From Perkinsus marinus ATCC 50983 (taxonomy: Eukaryota > Perkinsozoa > Perkinsida > Perkinsidae): DNA of 37,059 bases. The position numbers were made by a program, and so were the translations under genes. The stretch lies in assembly GCF_000006405.1 (NCBI RefSeq), contig NW_003212352.1:36534-73592 (forward strand). Reading direction: 5' to 3'. This document shows positions 21,501 to 30,615 of this stretch, one piece after another (the stretch's first letter is position 1; each line of letters begins with the position of its first letter). The notes beneath the pieces were generated by a model, which made no database searches, was not told the origin of the DNA, and worked only from the letters and a program-made list of their open reading frames with translations.

Positions 21501-22113
21501 GATAGTGCCAAATTTGGCAAACAACGGGTAGAGCTCTTGTTCAGTCATGAAGTAAGGCAATGCCCCCACGAACAACTGAGCAAACAGCCATCTACAGATG
21601 GACCACAGACCAACACCAACCTTGCAGTCGTCACTAGTAGTAGTAGCACTTGATGAGGAAGTAGCGCTACTAGTAAACGTAGTGGTAGCAGCAGCAGCAC
21701 CAAATCCCACAGTCGGTGAGAGAGCCTAAGTGAATACAATATACACTATCTCATCACAATAGTACAACATACCGCTTCTAAGCTTATTGTATTAAGGCTT
21801 GGGTCGTCTGCTAGTCTTACTATCGCCCTACGCATTGGTGAGGTAGATGCTCCTATAGATGAGTGTTCTCGTTGAGAACCGCATTCCATAGCCTACCCTG
21901 GTCCTTAGTAACGTGGCCTTGCTCATCACTCTCCTTATCAAGAGACAAGACAGCCGCTAGGTTACCGGTTTGATCATTAGTCACACTAGTCCCTTCGCTG
22001 ATGGGGGACTCACCATTCTCGATGGGCATCTTGGAATTCACAATAGGCCCAAATCTAACACACCCAATTTCGTGGCGCAAGGGAGCTCCCTTCCGCTGCA
22101 ACAAGTCCGCCAT
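18518..22113 (-). CDS. CELF/Bruno-like RNA-binding protein with four RRM-like domains
   Basis: ATG 22113 (MADLLQRKGAPLRHEIG). Introns assigned: 21853-21896, 21726-21772, 21576-21620, 21210-21488, 20861-20900, 20758-20801, 20608-20657, 20468-20516, 20285-20329 and 19997-20156. RRM1 has KLFVGALPYFMTEQELYPLF and RSRGCAWLRY, then ACIRGLHNHYWLGSMKRPLQ, the HN..(L)PGM..P(I/L)Q signature of CELF proteins. RRM2 has RVFVGGLPKDADEHDLLSM and DGAAFVEFITPEQA. An Ala-rich linker follows. RRM3 has RTLFISGLPISFSLENVV and GCAVVTFDSEQDAERAR. RRM4 has FPLFVFRLPSATDESEIAEV and RLAIVSFNTLEEAVNAM, ending LEHAYHDE at TAA 18518-18520. CELF proteins bind GU-rich RNA and control splicing, decay or translation. Usual family members have three RRMs. 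Exon joins between 19822 and 19500 and in RRM4 are unresolved. Confidence 0.7.
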
Positions 22114-22276
22114 TGATACACTATATAAAGTCAACACCAACATTTCCGAAACAGAAACAATAAAATATTCGATGATGGTCATGTAAAGACGTTCTGTCGG
22201 CAGTTCCACCCCTCTGATTTCAGTGCGATGAGTCACTGATGTGAGTCGGAAGGACCAAAAGCCCATCGACCCGCGG

Positions 22277-22303
22277 GACTTTTTGACTTTTTGACTTTTT
22301 GAC
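22277..22303 (+). repeat. GACTTTTT tandem repeat, three copies plus GAC
   Basis: Three exact 8-bp units GACTTTTT followed by GAC, upstream of the CELF-like start. Confidence 0.9.
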
Positions 22304-22367
22304 AGTCTTAAAGTTCCATAAGGTAGTCTTACAGCACCACGTGCGCTCCCCGACAGAAGTTGTATTA

Positions 22368-22404
22368 AACTTCGGTGAAAAAGGACTCCTTTTTCATCGA
22401 AGTT
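22368..22404. repeat. near-perfect 37-bp palindrome
   Basis: 18-bp arms AACTTCGGTGAAAAAGGA and TCCTTTTTCATCGAAGTT with one mismatch around a single C. It lies about 255 bp upstream of the CELF-like start. Confidence 0.9.
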
Positions 22405-23330
22405 CTTCACCCTTTAAGAGAGATAAAAATTGTTTACTTGCCTATGTACAGAAATCGTATCGAGCTGCAAAATGAACAGTTTGTGGAATGATCGTTACTG
22501 AGGATTCTGGGGTAAATACAGGGAGCACAATCAATTAGAAGCTAAAATCGATGTCAGAGTCAGCCCAGAATTGCAAACTTAGATCACCGACCAGATAACG
22601 TTGATTCCTCCTCATGCAGTTAGTCCGTCTTACATGCCTTCGTTCCTTCGTAATTCTTACCTTAGCCATACGTCTGTGTACCACTGATGCACCGTCAGCG
22701 TTCTATGGTCCTTCATATTACCAGAAAATGAATGCACCACACCTTCATATCACCTAAAGGCTGAAAAAGTCAAAGTCGATAAGAGCAGGAGAAATGTTCT
22801 ACTCATTCCGGCAACCTACACTGTAGTGATAGCTCTCGTCGACAAAGCAGACGGTGCCAGTGCTGGTTGCTGGCGCTGGCAGCGACAGCACGCAGGGTAA
22901 CCGCTGGCTTCGTTCCGCTGAATATCGACACATTTATTGGAAATTTTTCGTTGACGTGTCGCAGTGTCGCACGAGCTCCAGTCCATTAGGTCTGTCACTC
23001 CTAGATCTGAGAGACAATAAATAGTATCTTGTTGAGTCACCACGACAATGCTATCAGTTGTATGTCTTTACTTTTTCCACCGCAGTTGCTATCGGTGGCT
23101 CCGGGCAATTACATGCGTGTCATCTAAACTGCTTATGATTCCTCTTTCCTTATGAGGAGTCGTGAACCCCTTTAGGAGTCCATATGTACGTTGCAGCTTG
23201 TCTTTGGCAGTATGATTCATCTTACGGTCTTCACAGGGGAAGAAGGGAACACCTCCATTGTTCGATGATTCCCATCTGTGCCTAAATGCTAACATGATGG
23301 CTACTGGGGGATCCAATACCTAATAAAGAT
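22405..23330. other. intergenic, no gene recognised
   Basis: Short open frames on the minus strand (22816-23043, 23089-23316) show no domain or splice pattern. This is the left flank of the LTR retrotransposon. Confidence 0.4.
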
Positions 23331-23608
23331 TGATATGAATACTGAAGATTGAAGTGATACGTATACGTCCTTCGGGACATACTCTTTTCCAAGGCGCGCG
23401 CGTGCGTAAGAGGCGACCCAGTACGCCACGTCACCTCACGTCTCGTCTCGCCCTGCGCGATCGCTCTTCCTTAAGCCGGAGTCTTAGCTTTACTGCGCTA
23501 TCGATCGGTCTGTCCGAAGTTTATAGCGTCGAGCTACTTTTTATCTGTTGCAGTTGTTACTCCGCACACTTGTCTACACCCGAGTTCACAGTCCGTCAAT
23601 CTATATCA
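23331..23608 (+). repeat. 5' LTR
   Basis: 278 bp, TGATAT...ATATCA, same as 29639-29916. Its last base is also the A of the gag ATG. Confidence 0.95.
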
Positions 23609-25371
23609 TGGCGACACCTGGGAGATCTACTACTAATCCCCTGTTACCTTCTGAGACGGACTTCCATGATTCGTCGGTATATGACTCGGTTATTCAAGCG
23701 ACGAATAGTGATGATCTCGGTCAGCTTAAACAGCAGTTAACCACATTTCGGCGAAAGCGGACCGCTGCGCTCAATGCGGTCAAGGAGCTCAGAAGCCAAA
23801 TCGAAGCTAAAGAAGGAGATTCCACCCCCGAGGAGATCAGCAAGCTTTTGACCTTGAGCAATACATGGGAGGACGCCAACTTGGCCGTGAAGGCCCTTGA
23901 GAACGTTGAGGAGAACCACGAGCATCTGCTGGTGTTTGGAACGGGGATGGCAATTCCTTCGAGGTTGGTATCGGAGGCGCCCCGTTCGGTTAATCCCCGA
24001 GAACCGAGTCCGGAAGGGGAAGCCCTCAATCAGCAGGCTTCCCAAGATGTATTGGTATCTCCCGTCAGCCGGCAGGAAGGTCCTCAGCAAGCGAGCTCGT
24101 CGTCGCCCTCTGGCGTTCCTCCGTCGCAGACCATAGCTCCTGGGGGGACAACTGTATCGATACACCCCAGTATTTTCCCTCTTGCTCCGCAGATAGCGAG
24201 CGTTGTCCCGGGAGTGCAATATTCTCACCTGGGGTCGACCCCACCGGGTTTAGGACCTACTTTTCCCCGGGGTATAGGGATGGCCCCTCCTCCGCCCCCT
24301 TCTTCATCGCCGCCACCACCCCCAAGTACTGAAGGGGCTCGTTTCGCTCCGGCGCGGTCTTCGAGCACTGTTCCGTCTATAACTGTGCAGAGTATTGGCA
24401 AGGTCGAGCTGCCAGCTTTAGCGGATAAATTTGATCTACAAAGCCATTTGTCGACATGCGAGTGTATCTTATCCGAAGCTGGGGCAGGAGCGTACCAGAA
24501 TGGGGTCTTCTTACCTGGTCCGGCGATGAGGTATAACGTCGTGAATAAGCTCCTGACTTCGCTCAAACCTGTCAATGATGTGTACTCTCTAGCGGTGGCC
24601 ACAGCAAATCAACAGAGATATGAATGGGCTCCCATCAAGACGGTTCTGCTCACGACGTTCGCTAAACGGGAGAACTTGATCATCGCGCTACGACAGTCTA
24701 TCACTGACCTCAAGTACAGCTCTGTTGACAAGCTATGTACGGATGCTCGGCGAATCTTTGCGATGCATATGTCTATTTTCGGGGCTACTAATCCGTATGA
24801 GCTTCGGACCTTCGTCGAAGCTTTAGTGGCGAAGCTGCCGGGCAATCGTCCTTCTTTGGTCATAACCGAAGTACACAATATCCTGGGATTTCACGGATTC
24901 AGCGCCGATTGGGCTCTTTCGCTACCCTTCGATGGAGACAACTCGAGCATTCTAGGAGTTATCACGAAGATCGAGCGACAAGAAGCAGCCGTGAAGTTGA
25001 TGAAGCATACCCAATCTGACAGGGTTCTAGTGGTGGAAGACGCCCCGGCGAAACCGGTGATGATAGTGAACTCCGATACTCGTCCGAAGGAGGCACAGAG
25101 TCCTGACACCCTCCGAACGAGTGCCGTCAAGTCATGGTGTGAGAAGCACTCACCGGTCACCCTGATCAAAGTATACAGCCTATGGGGGGAACAGCTGAAA
25201 GAAAAAGTGCCGGAGATGGACGATAGTTTTGCGTTGAAGGCAAAAGGTCGGAAGTTCCCGATCTTCCGTATCGTAGCTCTGAAGGTCGATAACGCTGGCG
25301 AGCGAGATCGTGTGCTACAACGTCTGAAGAGTAGTAACATAAGAGCTGAAGCTTTCGCCCCTTTTCAATAA
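23608..25371 (+). CDS. gag: Gag-like structural protein of the LTR element
   Basis: 587 residues from ATG 23608 (MATPGRSTTNPLLPSE) to TAA 25369-25371. An N-terminal coiled-coil-like part (DLGQLKQQLTTFRRKRTAAL) is followed by a Pro/Ser-rich linker with a run of prolines near residue 227. An alpha-helical core (YEWAPIKTVLLTTFAKRENL ... LKYSSVDKLCTDARRIF) resembles the capsid of Ty3-type Gag. No CCHC zinc knuckle is visible, so RNA packaging may rely on basic residues. The start codon overlaps the LTR end, and the first codons are the primer-binding site. A CCCTTTT heptamer two codons before the stop allows a -1 shift into pol. It assembles particles in the cytoplasm (family knowledge). Confidence 0.85.
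   Translation: MATPGRSTTNPLLPSETDFHDSSVYDSVIQATNSDDLGQLKQQLTTFRRKRTAALNAVKELRSQIEAKEGDSTPEEISKLLTLSNTWEDANLAVKALENVEENHEHLLVFGTGMAIPSRLVSEAPRSVNPREPSPEGEALNQQASQDVLVSPVSRQEGPQQASSSSPSGVPPSQTIAPGGTTVSIHPSIFPLAPQIASVVPGVQYSHLGSTPPGLGPTFPRGIGMAPPPPPSSSPPPPPSTEGARFAPARSSSTVPSITVQSIGKVELPALADKFDLQSHLSTCECILSEAGAGAYQNGVFLPGPAMRYNVVNKLLTSLKPVNDVYSLAVATANQQRYEWAPIKTVLLTTFAKRENLIIALRQSITDLKYSSVDKLCTDARRIFAMHMSIFGATNPYELRTFVEALVAKLPGNRPSLVITEVHNILGFHGFSADWALSLPFDGDNSSILGVITKIERQEAAVKLMKHTQSDRVLVVEDAPAKPVMIVNSDTRPKEAQSPDTLRTSAVKSWCEKHSPVTLIKVYSLWGEQLKEKVPEMDDSFALKAKGRKFPIFRIVALKVDNAGERDRVLQRLKSSNIRAEAFAPFQ
23609..23624 (+). promoter_or_regulatory. primer-binding site
   Basis: TGGCGACACCTGGGAG starts directly after the LTR. 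It would pair with a tRNA 3' end ...AGGTGTC-G-CCA. A G discriminator base is typical of eukaryotic tRNA-Ser, so tRNA-Ser is the likely primer (inference). Confidence 0.7.
25359..25365 (+). promoter_or_regulatory. candidate -1 ribosomal frameshift heptamer
   Basis: Gag reads GCC CCT TTT CAA TAA. The heptamer C CCT TTT fits X XXY YYZ. A -1 slip leads to CCC TTT TCA ATA AGC, which is the pol frame and is open from there. A CACGG...CCGTG stem can form about 14 nt downstream. Confidence 0.6.
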
Positions 25372-28300
25372 GCCCTAGGCACGGCGGTAAACTGTCTCCC
25401 GTGGAGAAGATCCAGCTAGATTGTGATCTCGACTTGCTGCCAGAGAGGCCCTTCGAAGAGACAGCGCCAGAGGCGTTTTTTCTACGATGTCGGTTAACGA
25501 GCTCGGGGGATGAACATTATCGAAACGCCAGGTTACTGATTGATACTGGGGCCGGCTTGGACTTCATACTTTTGACCCCGCGTTGGCGTTCGTCGCTACT
25601 ACCTGCCTTCGAACCTTCATCGGTGAGAGTGCGGTTTGCTGATTTATCAGTCCGTACATTGACCCACCAGGTCAAGCTGTGTCTTCAAGTGAAGAAGTCC
25701 TCTGGGTGGACTGACTCCTTCTGTCGTAAATTCCATGTTATCGAGCTGAAGGCTACCCCGAAGAAGTGTGGGGATTCTCTCGTCCTTATCGGGGGACGAA
25801 GATTCATGAGAGAGCAGAATGTTGTGGTGCTCGCTAAGGAGGGTCGCGTGCTCCTGGACAACCAGTTGGTCTACCCAATCGATAACTTCGACGCTCCTGT
25901 TAACTTCGACGCTCCTGTCGACGACTTGAATCATGACGTTTGCACCATCGTCCTAGCTCGCACTGAAGCGGGGCTGGGGGTTGATCAAACGTGTAAAGAC
26001 CCTGCAGAGCTACTACCCCTTCCGGATCCGAATGTGAGCTCATATGTATCGCCCGAGTTCAAGGAAGCGCCGCCACTGGGTCGCAAATTGATGGACACCT
26101 TGGCAGTGGCATCATGGCAGCCGGTGAGGGCCTGCCCTGGTTGGTTTGCCCGTTTGAGACCTATCGACGAGGAAGAGCCTAAAGATATTCCTGAGCAAAC
26201 TCACATTTTTGAACTGAAGTGTCCGAGTCTTCTACCGGAAGAGAGTGTCGCGGTCGTGCCGAATCTTCGTCACTTTGCACGCCGGGCATGCGAGAGACTT
26301 AGGCCTGACCAACGATCGAGTTTTGATACGCTCGCGCAGGAATACATATCTCGTCAATGGTGGATCCAGCGGTCGGAAGCGGACTTGAAAATACTTGCGA
26401 AGAAGTATCGGCTCTTGGACCCGGCGGTAGTCTTTTTGGTCCCGGGAAAGTTGAACCGGAGTGACAGGCTTGTCGTGGATTTGAGACGAGCGAACAGCCG
26501 CATACCTCGTGCTACGAGCTCCTCACTGACGGTAGCTACATGTATCTGTACCACTAGACTGTATGGATCGTCGTTCTGCTGCGTGCTGGATATATCCCGA
26601 GCGTTCTATCGGCTCAGACTGTTTGGTATTCTGGCCGTTCTCTTGGTAGGATCCCGTCTATTCACCTCGAATAGATGTACCTTCGGGATATCTTCTGGTC
26701 CTGGCAATTTGGGTGGTTCCTTCGGGTGGTTATTAACCTGTTTGAGAGATATCTGTAAAGCTGAAAATCTTATCGCTCTGCTCAGCGAGTTTATGGATGA
26801 TCTCCAATGTTCTGGCCCCGATGGTTCCTGGTTGGGGTGTATCTTGTTATGGGTACTTACTCGATGTGGATTTCCAGCCGAGAGGAAGAAATTCCAGGCG
26901 ATGGCAACTCCAGATGCACAAAATGAGGCAAGAAAGGCCCTACGAAAGGTTGGATTACCACAGGATTTTTACCGGTGGCAAGACTCTGTGACTATCCTGG
27001 GAACCTCGCAAAGGTACAGTGATGATGGGAAATACCTACAAGTGTCCTGTATGCGGTCAACCCGACTGAAACTGGTGGCCGACCAATCCGAAGCTCTGAT
27101 TAACGGCCTGACCGGCCAAGGGGATCCATGTATTTTCTCCAAATCGGATATATTCTCTTGGGGTGGAAACTTGTCGTATGACTGTTGTGGTTGCCATCCG
27201 ATAGACCGAGTCCTGGCGGATGCTCTCCGGAGCGTTATCGCTCGATATTATGCTGAGGTGCCCTGGAACTCCAAGTTCGACCTTCGAGAGTTCCCAGAGC
27301 CTTACTGCTCCGCTCTTTTGGAACTAGCCCGCTGGATCAATGAGATCTGTACTAGTTCGGCAGAGTGCTTGCATGAAAGTCCACTGAGGGCTCACAGCGA
27401 TAAGATTATTCTGGAAGTAGCGTCTGATGCATCTGCTACTGGGGCAGCCTATGCGATCAGTGTACTCCACCAGACAGATCACCAAGGTGATGGGCAGCCA
27501 GAAGGCGATGAATACAGGAGGTATCTTATTTCAGCTGCAGCCTGGCGGTTTACAGCCCAACAACGCCATTATCACAGCAATAGGAGAGAGCTTGCAGCCT
27601 GCTGCAAGGGAATACAGGCAGTGGCCGATGTCATCAGTCATCTATCAAGTAAAGTCGCAGGTCGGCTGCCCCCGATCGACATACGAGTGGTGTCGGATAA
27701 TCGTCCGACAGTGGCTTGGCTAACTGGGAATGGGGCTATCTCTAAATCTGCTCTCGAGAGGCGAGCTGTCCTGAGAACTTTGAATGCGTTGAAAGATGAG
27801 GTGGACTACTTGCGAAGCATCGGAACAGTATCTATCTCGCATATACAAGGAAGTGATAACTCCGACGTGGACCGTCTAAGCAGACTGTTCGATAGAGAAG
27901 TACGGTTGAAAGCCGGTTCTCGGATGACTCTGGCCGACGCCCTCCTGGGAGGCACAGATGAGAAACAGGATCTGTCCAGTTTTCCGGATGTTTTTGGGCC
28001 TACAACAGTGCAAGCCCCCGGCTTGTCCTGGATTGTTGAAGAGAATACCATCACTCAAGAATCACTGGATATCTTCTGGTTACTCCCTGAGATACCGCGC
28101 TATCGTGACTACTTGGATGGTGATGATGACCTTGTAGCGGCCGCCACTCCTGTTCAAAAACATTCTCATATAATCGAAACCCTCTGTGAGAATGCTTATG
28201 ATGTCAGTACCGTCCTCTCGGATTTTGAATTCTTGAGGAAGGTTTTCCGAGCGATGAGACCTCATCGTTGGAAGCGAGAACTGTTCAGAGCCTTGGGAGG

Positions 28301-29660
28301 GGCGGAGAGACAAGTTCGAGAAAACTGGAGCTCTTTCCATCGCGCCCTTCAGAGCGATCTGACTAGGGAAGTTTGGCCAGCAGGACCCTATTGTACCGAC
28401 GCGGATGGTCTTTTATGCTTCCGGAACGGTCAAGCTGACGGTACCATCGACTTACTACCAGTTGTCCCGAGAAGTCCGGGCTCCTGCGCGGCGTATCGGA
28501 AGAAGATAATCAGAGATGCTCATCTAGCTACTGCTCATGGAGGCGTTGGAGCGACCATCGCACATGTCTACAATCAGTACTATTTGCCTGAAATACGAGT
28601 CGAAGTGAAGAGATTAGTGAAGTACTGTTATTGCTGCCAGACTTTGCGAGCGCGTAGAATGTGGAGCGAGTTACCTGGTGTTCCACATAAGGCCAGTGCG
28701 ATGCGATCCGAGCCTTATGCAGAAGTTTTCGTTGATTTCCTGACTCTTGGCGAGCTGAAAGGGTCCGAAGGCCCGATGAAGATCCTCACAGTTTATTGTT
28801 TGGGTACTTCTCACTCCACCTGGATTCCTTGCTCAGAGCGCATGTCTGATGTCCTACATGGTCTCGTGAGGGTGCAACAACAAGAAGGAGGCTTACGTGT
28901 TATTCGCTGTGACCGAGCGGCATACTTCCGAACACCCCGGTTCGCGGAGGAGGTGAAGCGTCTGCTGGGAGCAACAGTGGCCCTCATGCCTGCCAGGAGC
29001 CCGTGGCGCAGTGGTGGCGGAGAACGTACTCATGCTTTAGGCCTACGAATTGCCAGAGTACTTCTCCGTGGATGTGTAGGGTCCGCTCGATCTCGAAAGC
29101 GTCAAGAGACAAAAGTGGATCTGGAATATGTCTGCCGGGAGGTTACTCTATTACTGAATACGAGGCCGTTGAGCTTTACGTCTAGCCATGAGCCTGATGG
29201 TCAGCTGGTGGCTGTCACTCCTGATCTTTTAGCAAGGGGATATACTCGTCGTCGCGGATGCTTTAGTGGAGCGGCGTTGGGTAACCTATCGAGTGTGAAG
29301 AGAGTGAAGGCTGCAAGATCCCATTTCATGGCCCAGATTTACAAAGATATGAGGATCGCAGCAGCTAAGGCTATGGGACATAAAGGCTCCAAGAAGCCGC
29401 TACCTGCCCCGAACGTCGGCGATCCAGTCTTGATTTATCATCCTACCAAGAAGATGGCGTCTGGATTTCGTCTTGCGCATGTGATGAACGTCGAGAAGAA
29501 TGGCCGACAAATGCGAGTCAAACATATTGATGGGAGTGAAGATGTGCATCATCATTACAACGTGGTTCCGATCGAGATTGATCCATCCTGGAGTGCTGGA
29601 GATGTTGAGACCGATCACGAGGCGCAGCAGGGGGGGCATGATATGAATACTGAAGATTGA
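25366..29660 (+). CDS. pol: Pol polyprotein: protease, reverse transcriptase, RNase H, integrase
   Basis: Open in the -1 frame relative to gag from before the gag stop to TGA 29658-29660; there is no early ATG. Residues below count from 25401. Protease: LLIDTGAGLDFILL near residue 48, a retropepsin DTG. RT: RLVVDLRRANSRI near 355, CVLDISRAFYRLRL near 395 and FMDD at 464-467 (variant of YxDD). RNase H: VASDASATGAAYA near 673, NRRELAACCKGIQA near 729, VVSDNRPTVAW near 764. Integrase: HLATAH...CYCC zinc motif near 1040-1075, then VFVDFL near 1111, RCDRAAYF near 1170 and GGGERTH near 1208, giving D-D-36-E. The last seven codons lie in the 3' LTR. It performs Gag-Pol processing, cDNA synthesis and integration (family knowledge). 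Confidence 0.95.
29629..29636 (+). promoter_or_regulatory. polypurine tract
   Basis: AGGGGGGG two bases before the 3' LTR TG, the expected site and composition for plus-strand priming. It also codes for the end of Pol. Confidence 0.6.
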
Positions 29661-29916
29661 AGTGATACGTATACGTCCTTCGGGACATACTCTTTTCCAA
29701 GGCGCGCGCGTGCGTAAGAGGCGACCCAGTACGCCACGTCACCTCACGTCTCGTCTCGCCCTGCGCGATCGCTCTTCCTTAAGCCGGAGTCTTAGCTTTA
29801 CTGCGCTATCGATCGGTCTGTCCGAAGTTTATAGCGTCGAGCTACTTTTTATCTGTTGCAGTTGTTACTCCGCACACTTGTCTACACCCGAGTTCACAGT
29901 CCGTCAATCTATATCA
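29639..29916 (+). repeat. 3' LTR
   Basis: 278 bp; same sequence as the 5' LTR as far as I can compare by eye. Contains the pol stop codon. Confidence 0.95.
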
Positions 29917-30138
29917 GATTGATGCAAAAGGGAAGACCTACAAGGAGACAGCAGGCGACGATGAGTAGTACTAATGTGAGTCACATTATGTGACGCCTGA
30001 GCACCATACAAGGCAACGTGATACGTGTTCGTACATTCCGTTACTATTGATGATATATAGTCACAGAAGGTACGGCCCGCGGATTGAACCACAGACTTCT
30101 CGGGACTCATTGCTGGAGACTGCATCTGATTAGAGGGC

Positions 30139-30226
30139 ATCATGCACTGTTCATGTGTGCATCATGCACTGTTCATGTGTGCATAATGCACTGTTCATGT
30201 GTGCATCACGCACTGTTCATGTGTGC
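30139..30226 (+). repeat. 22-bp tandem repeat, four copies
   Basis: Unit ATCATGCACTGTTCATGTGTGC type; copy 3 has ATAATG and copy 4 ATCACG. No spacers. Confidence 0.95.
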
Positions 30227-30576
30227 TACACCGTCAAGACAACCTCGCGTAGCGAGGTTCACCGAACCAGGTTCGATGACCTTTGGGGGAAAATGGTCTA
30301 GCTTGGTAGTGGGGGTGTCACCCCGCCCGACGGGGCCCGCCGGGCTCTTAGAGAGCATGTGGGTACTTCTATCTGGTATCCTGGACATCATTTATCTCAA
30401 CTTACGATGTGCTGAGGGTATCCTTTTGTCAGGAGGGCTCTCTCCTTAAGGAAGAAAAATCGACAACTCGATCGCTCACCCCCTTCAATATCAACGCGCT
30501 GAAGTAGTGATCCCTATTGGCTCGACCCAAGCCGCGTGCGATATTGCGTTCGTCCTCATGGTGATGATGATGGTAG

Positions 30577-30615
30577 TGCTACCCGAGCTACAGTACTACT
30601 GTAGCTCGGGTAGCA
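30577..30615. repeat. perfect hairpin, 17-bp arms and 5-nt loop
   Basis: TGCTACCCGAGCTACAG and its exact complement around TACTA. Confidence 0.95.

Larger units (their letters stand above)
23331..29916 (+). mobile_element. complete LTR retrotransposon, Ty3/BEL-like order PR-RT-RH-IN
   Basis: Two 278-bp LTRs (23331-23608, 29639-29916) appear identical by eye and begin TGATAT and end ATATCA. They enclose a primer-binding site, a gag frame, a pol frame and a short purine run before the 3' LTR. Pol order is protease, reverse transcriptase, RNase H, integrase, as in Ty3 and BEL/Pao elements; the integrase D-E spacing of 36 residues is closer to Ty3. Flanks repeat GAT (or GATTG if the LTR is taken to start two bases later). 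Matching LTRs and intact frames point to a recent insertion that may still be able to move. No envelope frame is present. Confidence 0.95.

Noticed and set aside
22121-22130. TATA-like CTTTATATAG just upstream of the CELF-like ATG
   Set aside because: It is only 8-17 bp from the ATG, too close to act as a TATA box for that start.
23354-23607. Open frame in each LTR (MIRIRPSGH...)
   Set aside because: The same frame occurs in both LTRs simply because the LTRs match; it lies in the promoter/UTR region and has no domain.
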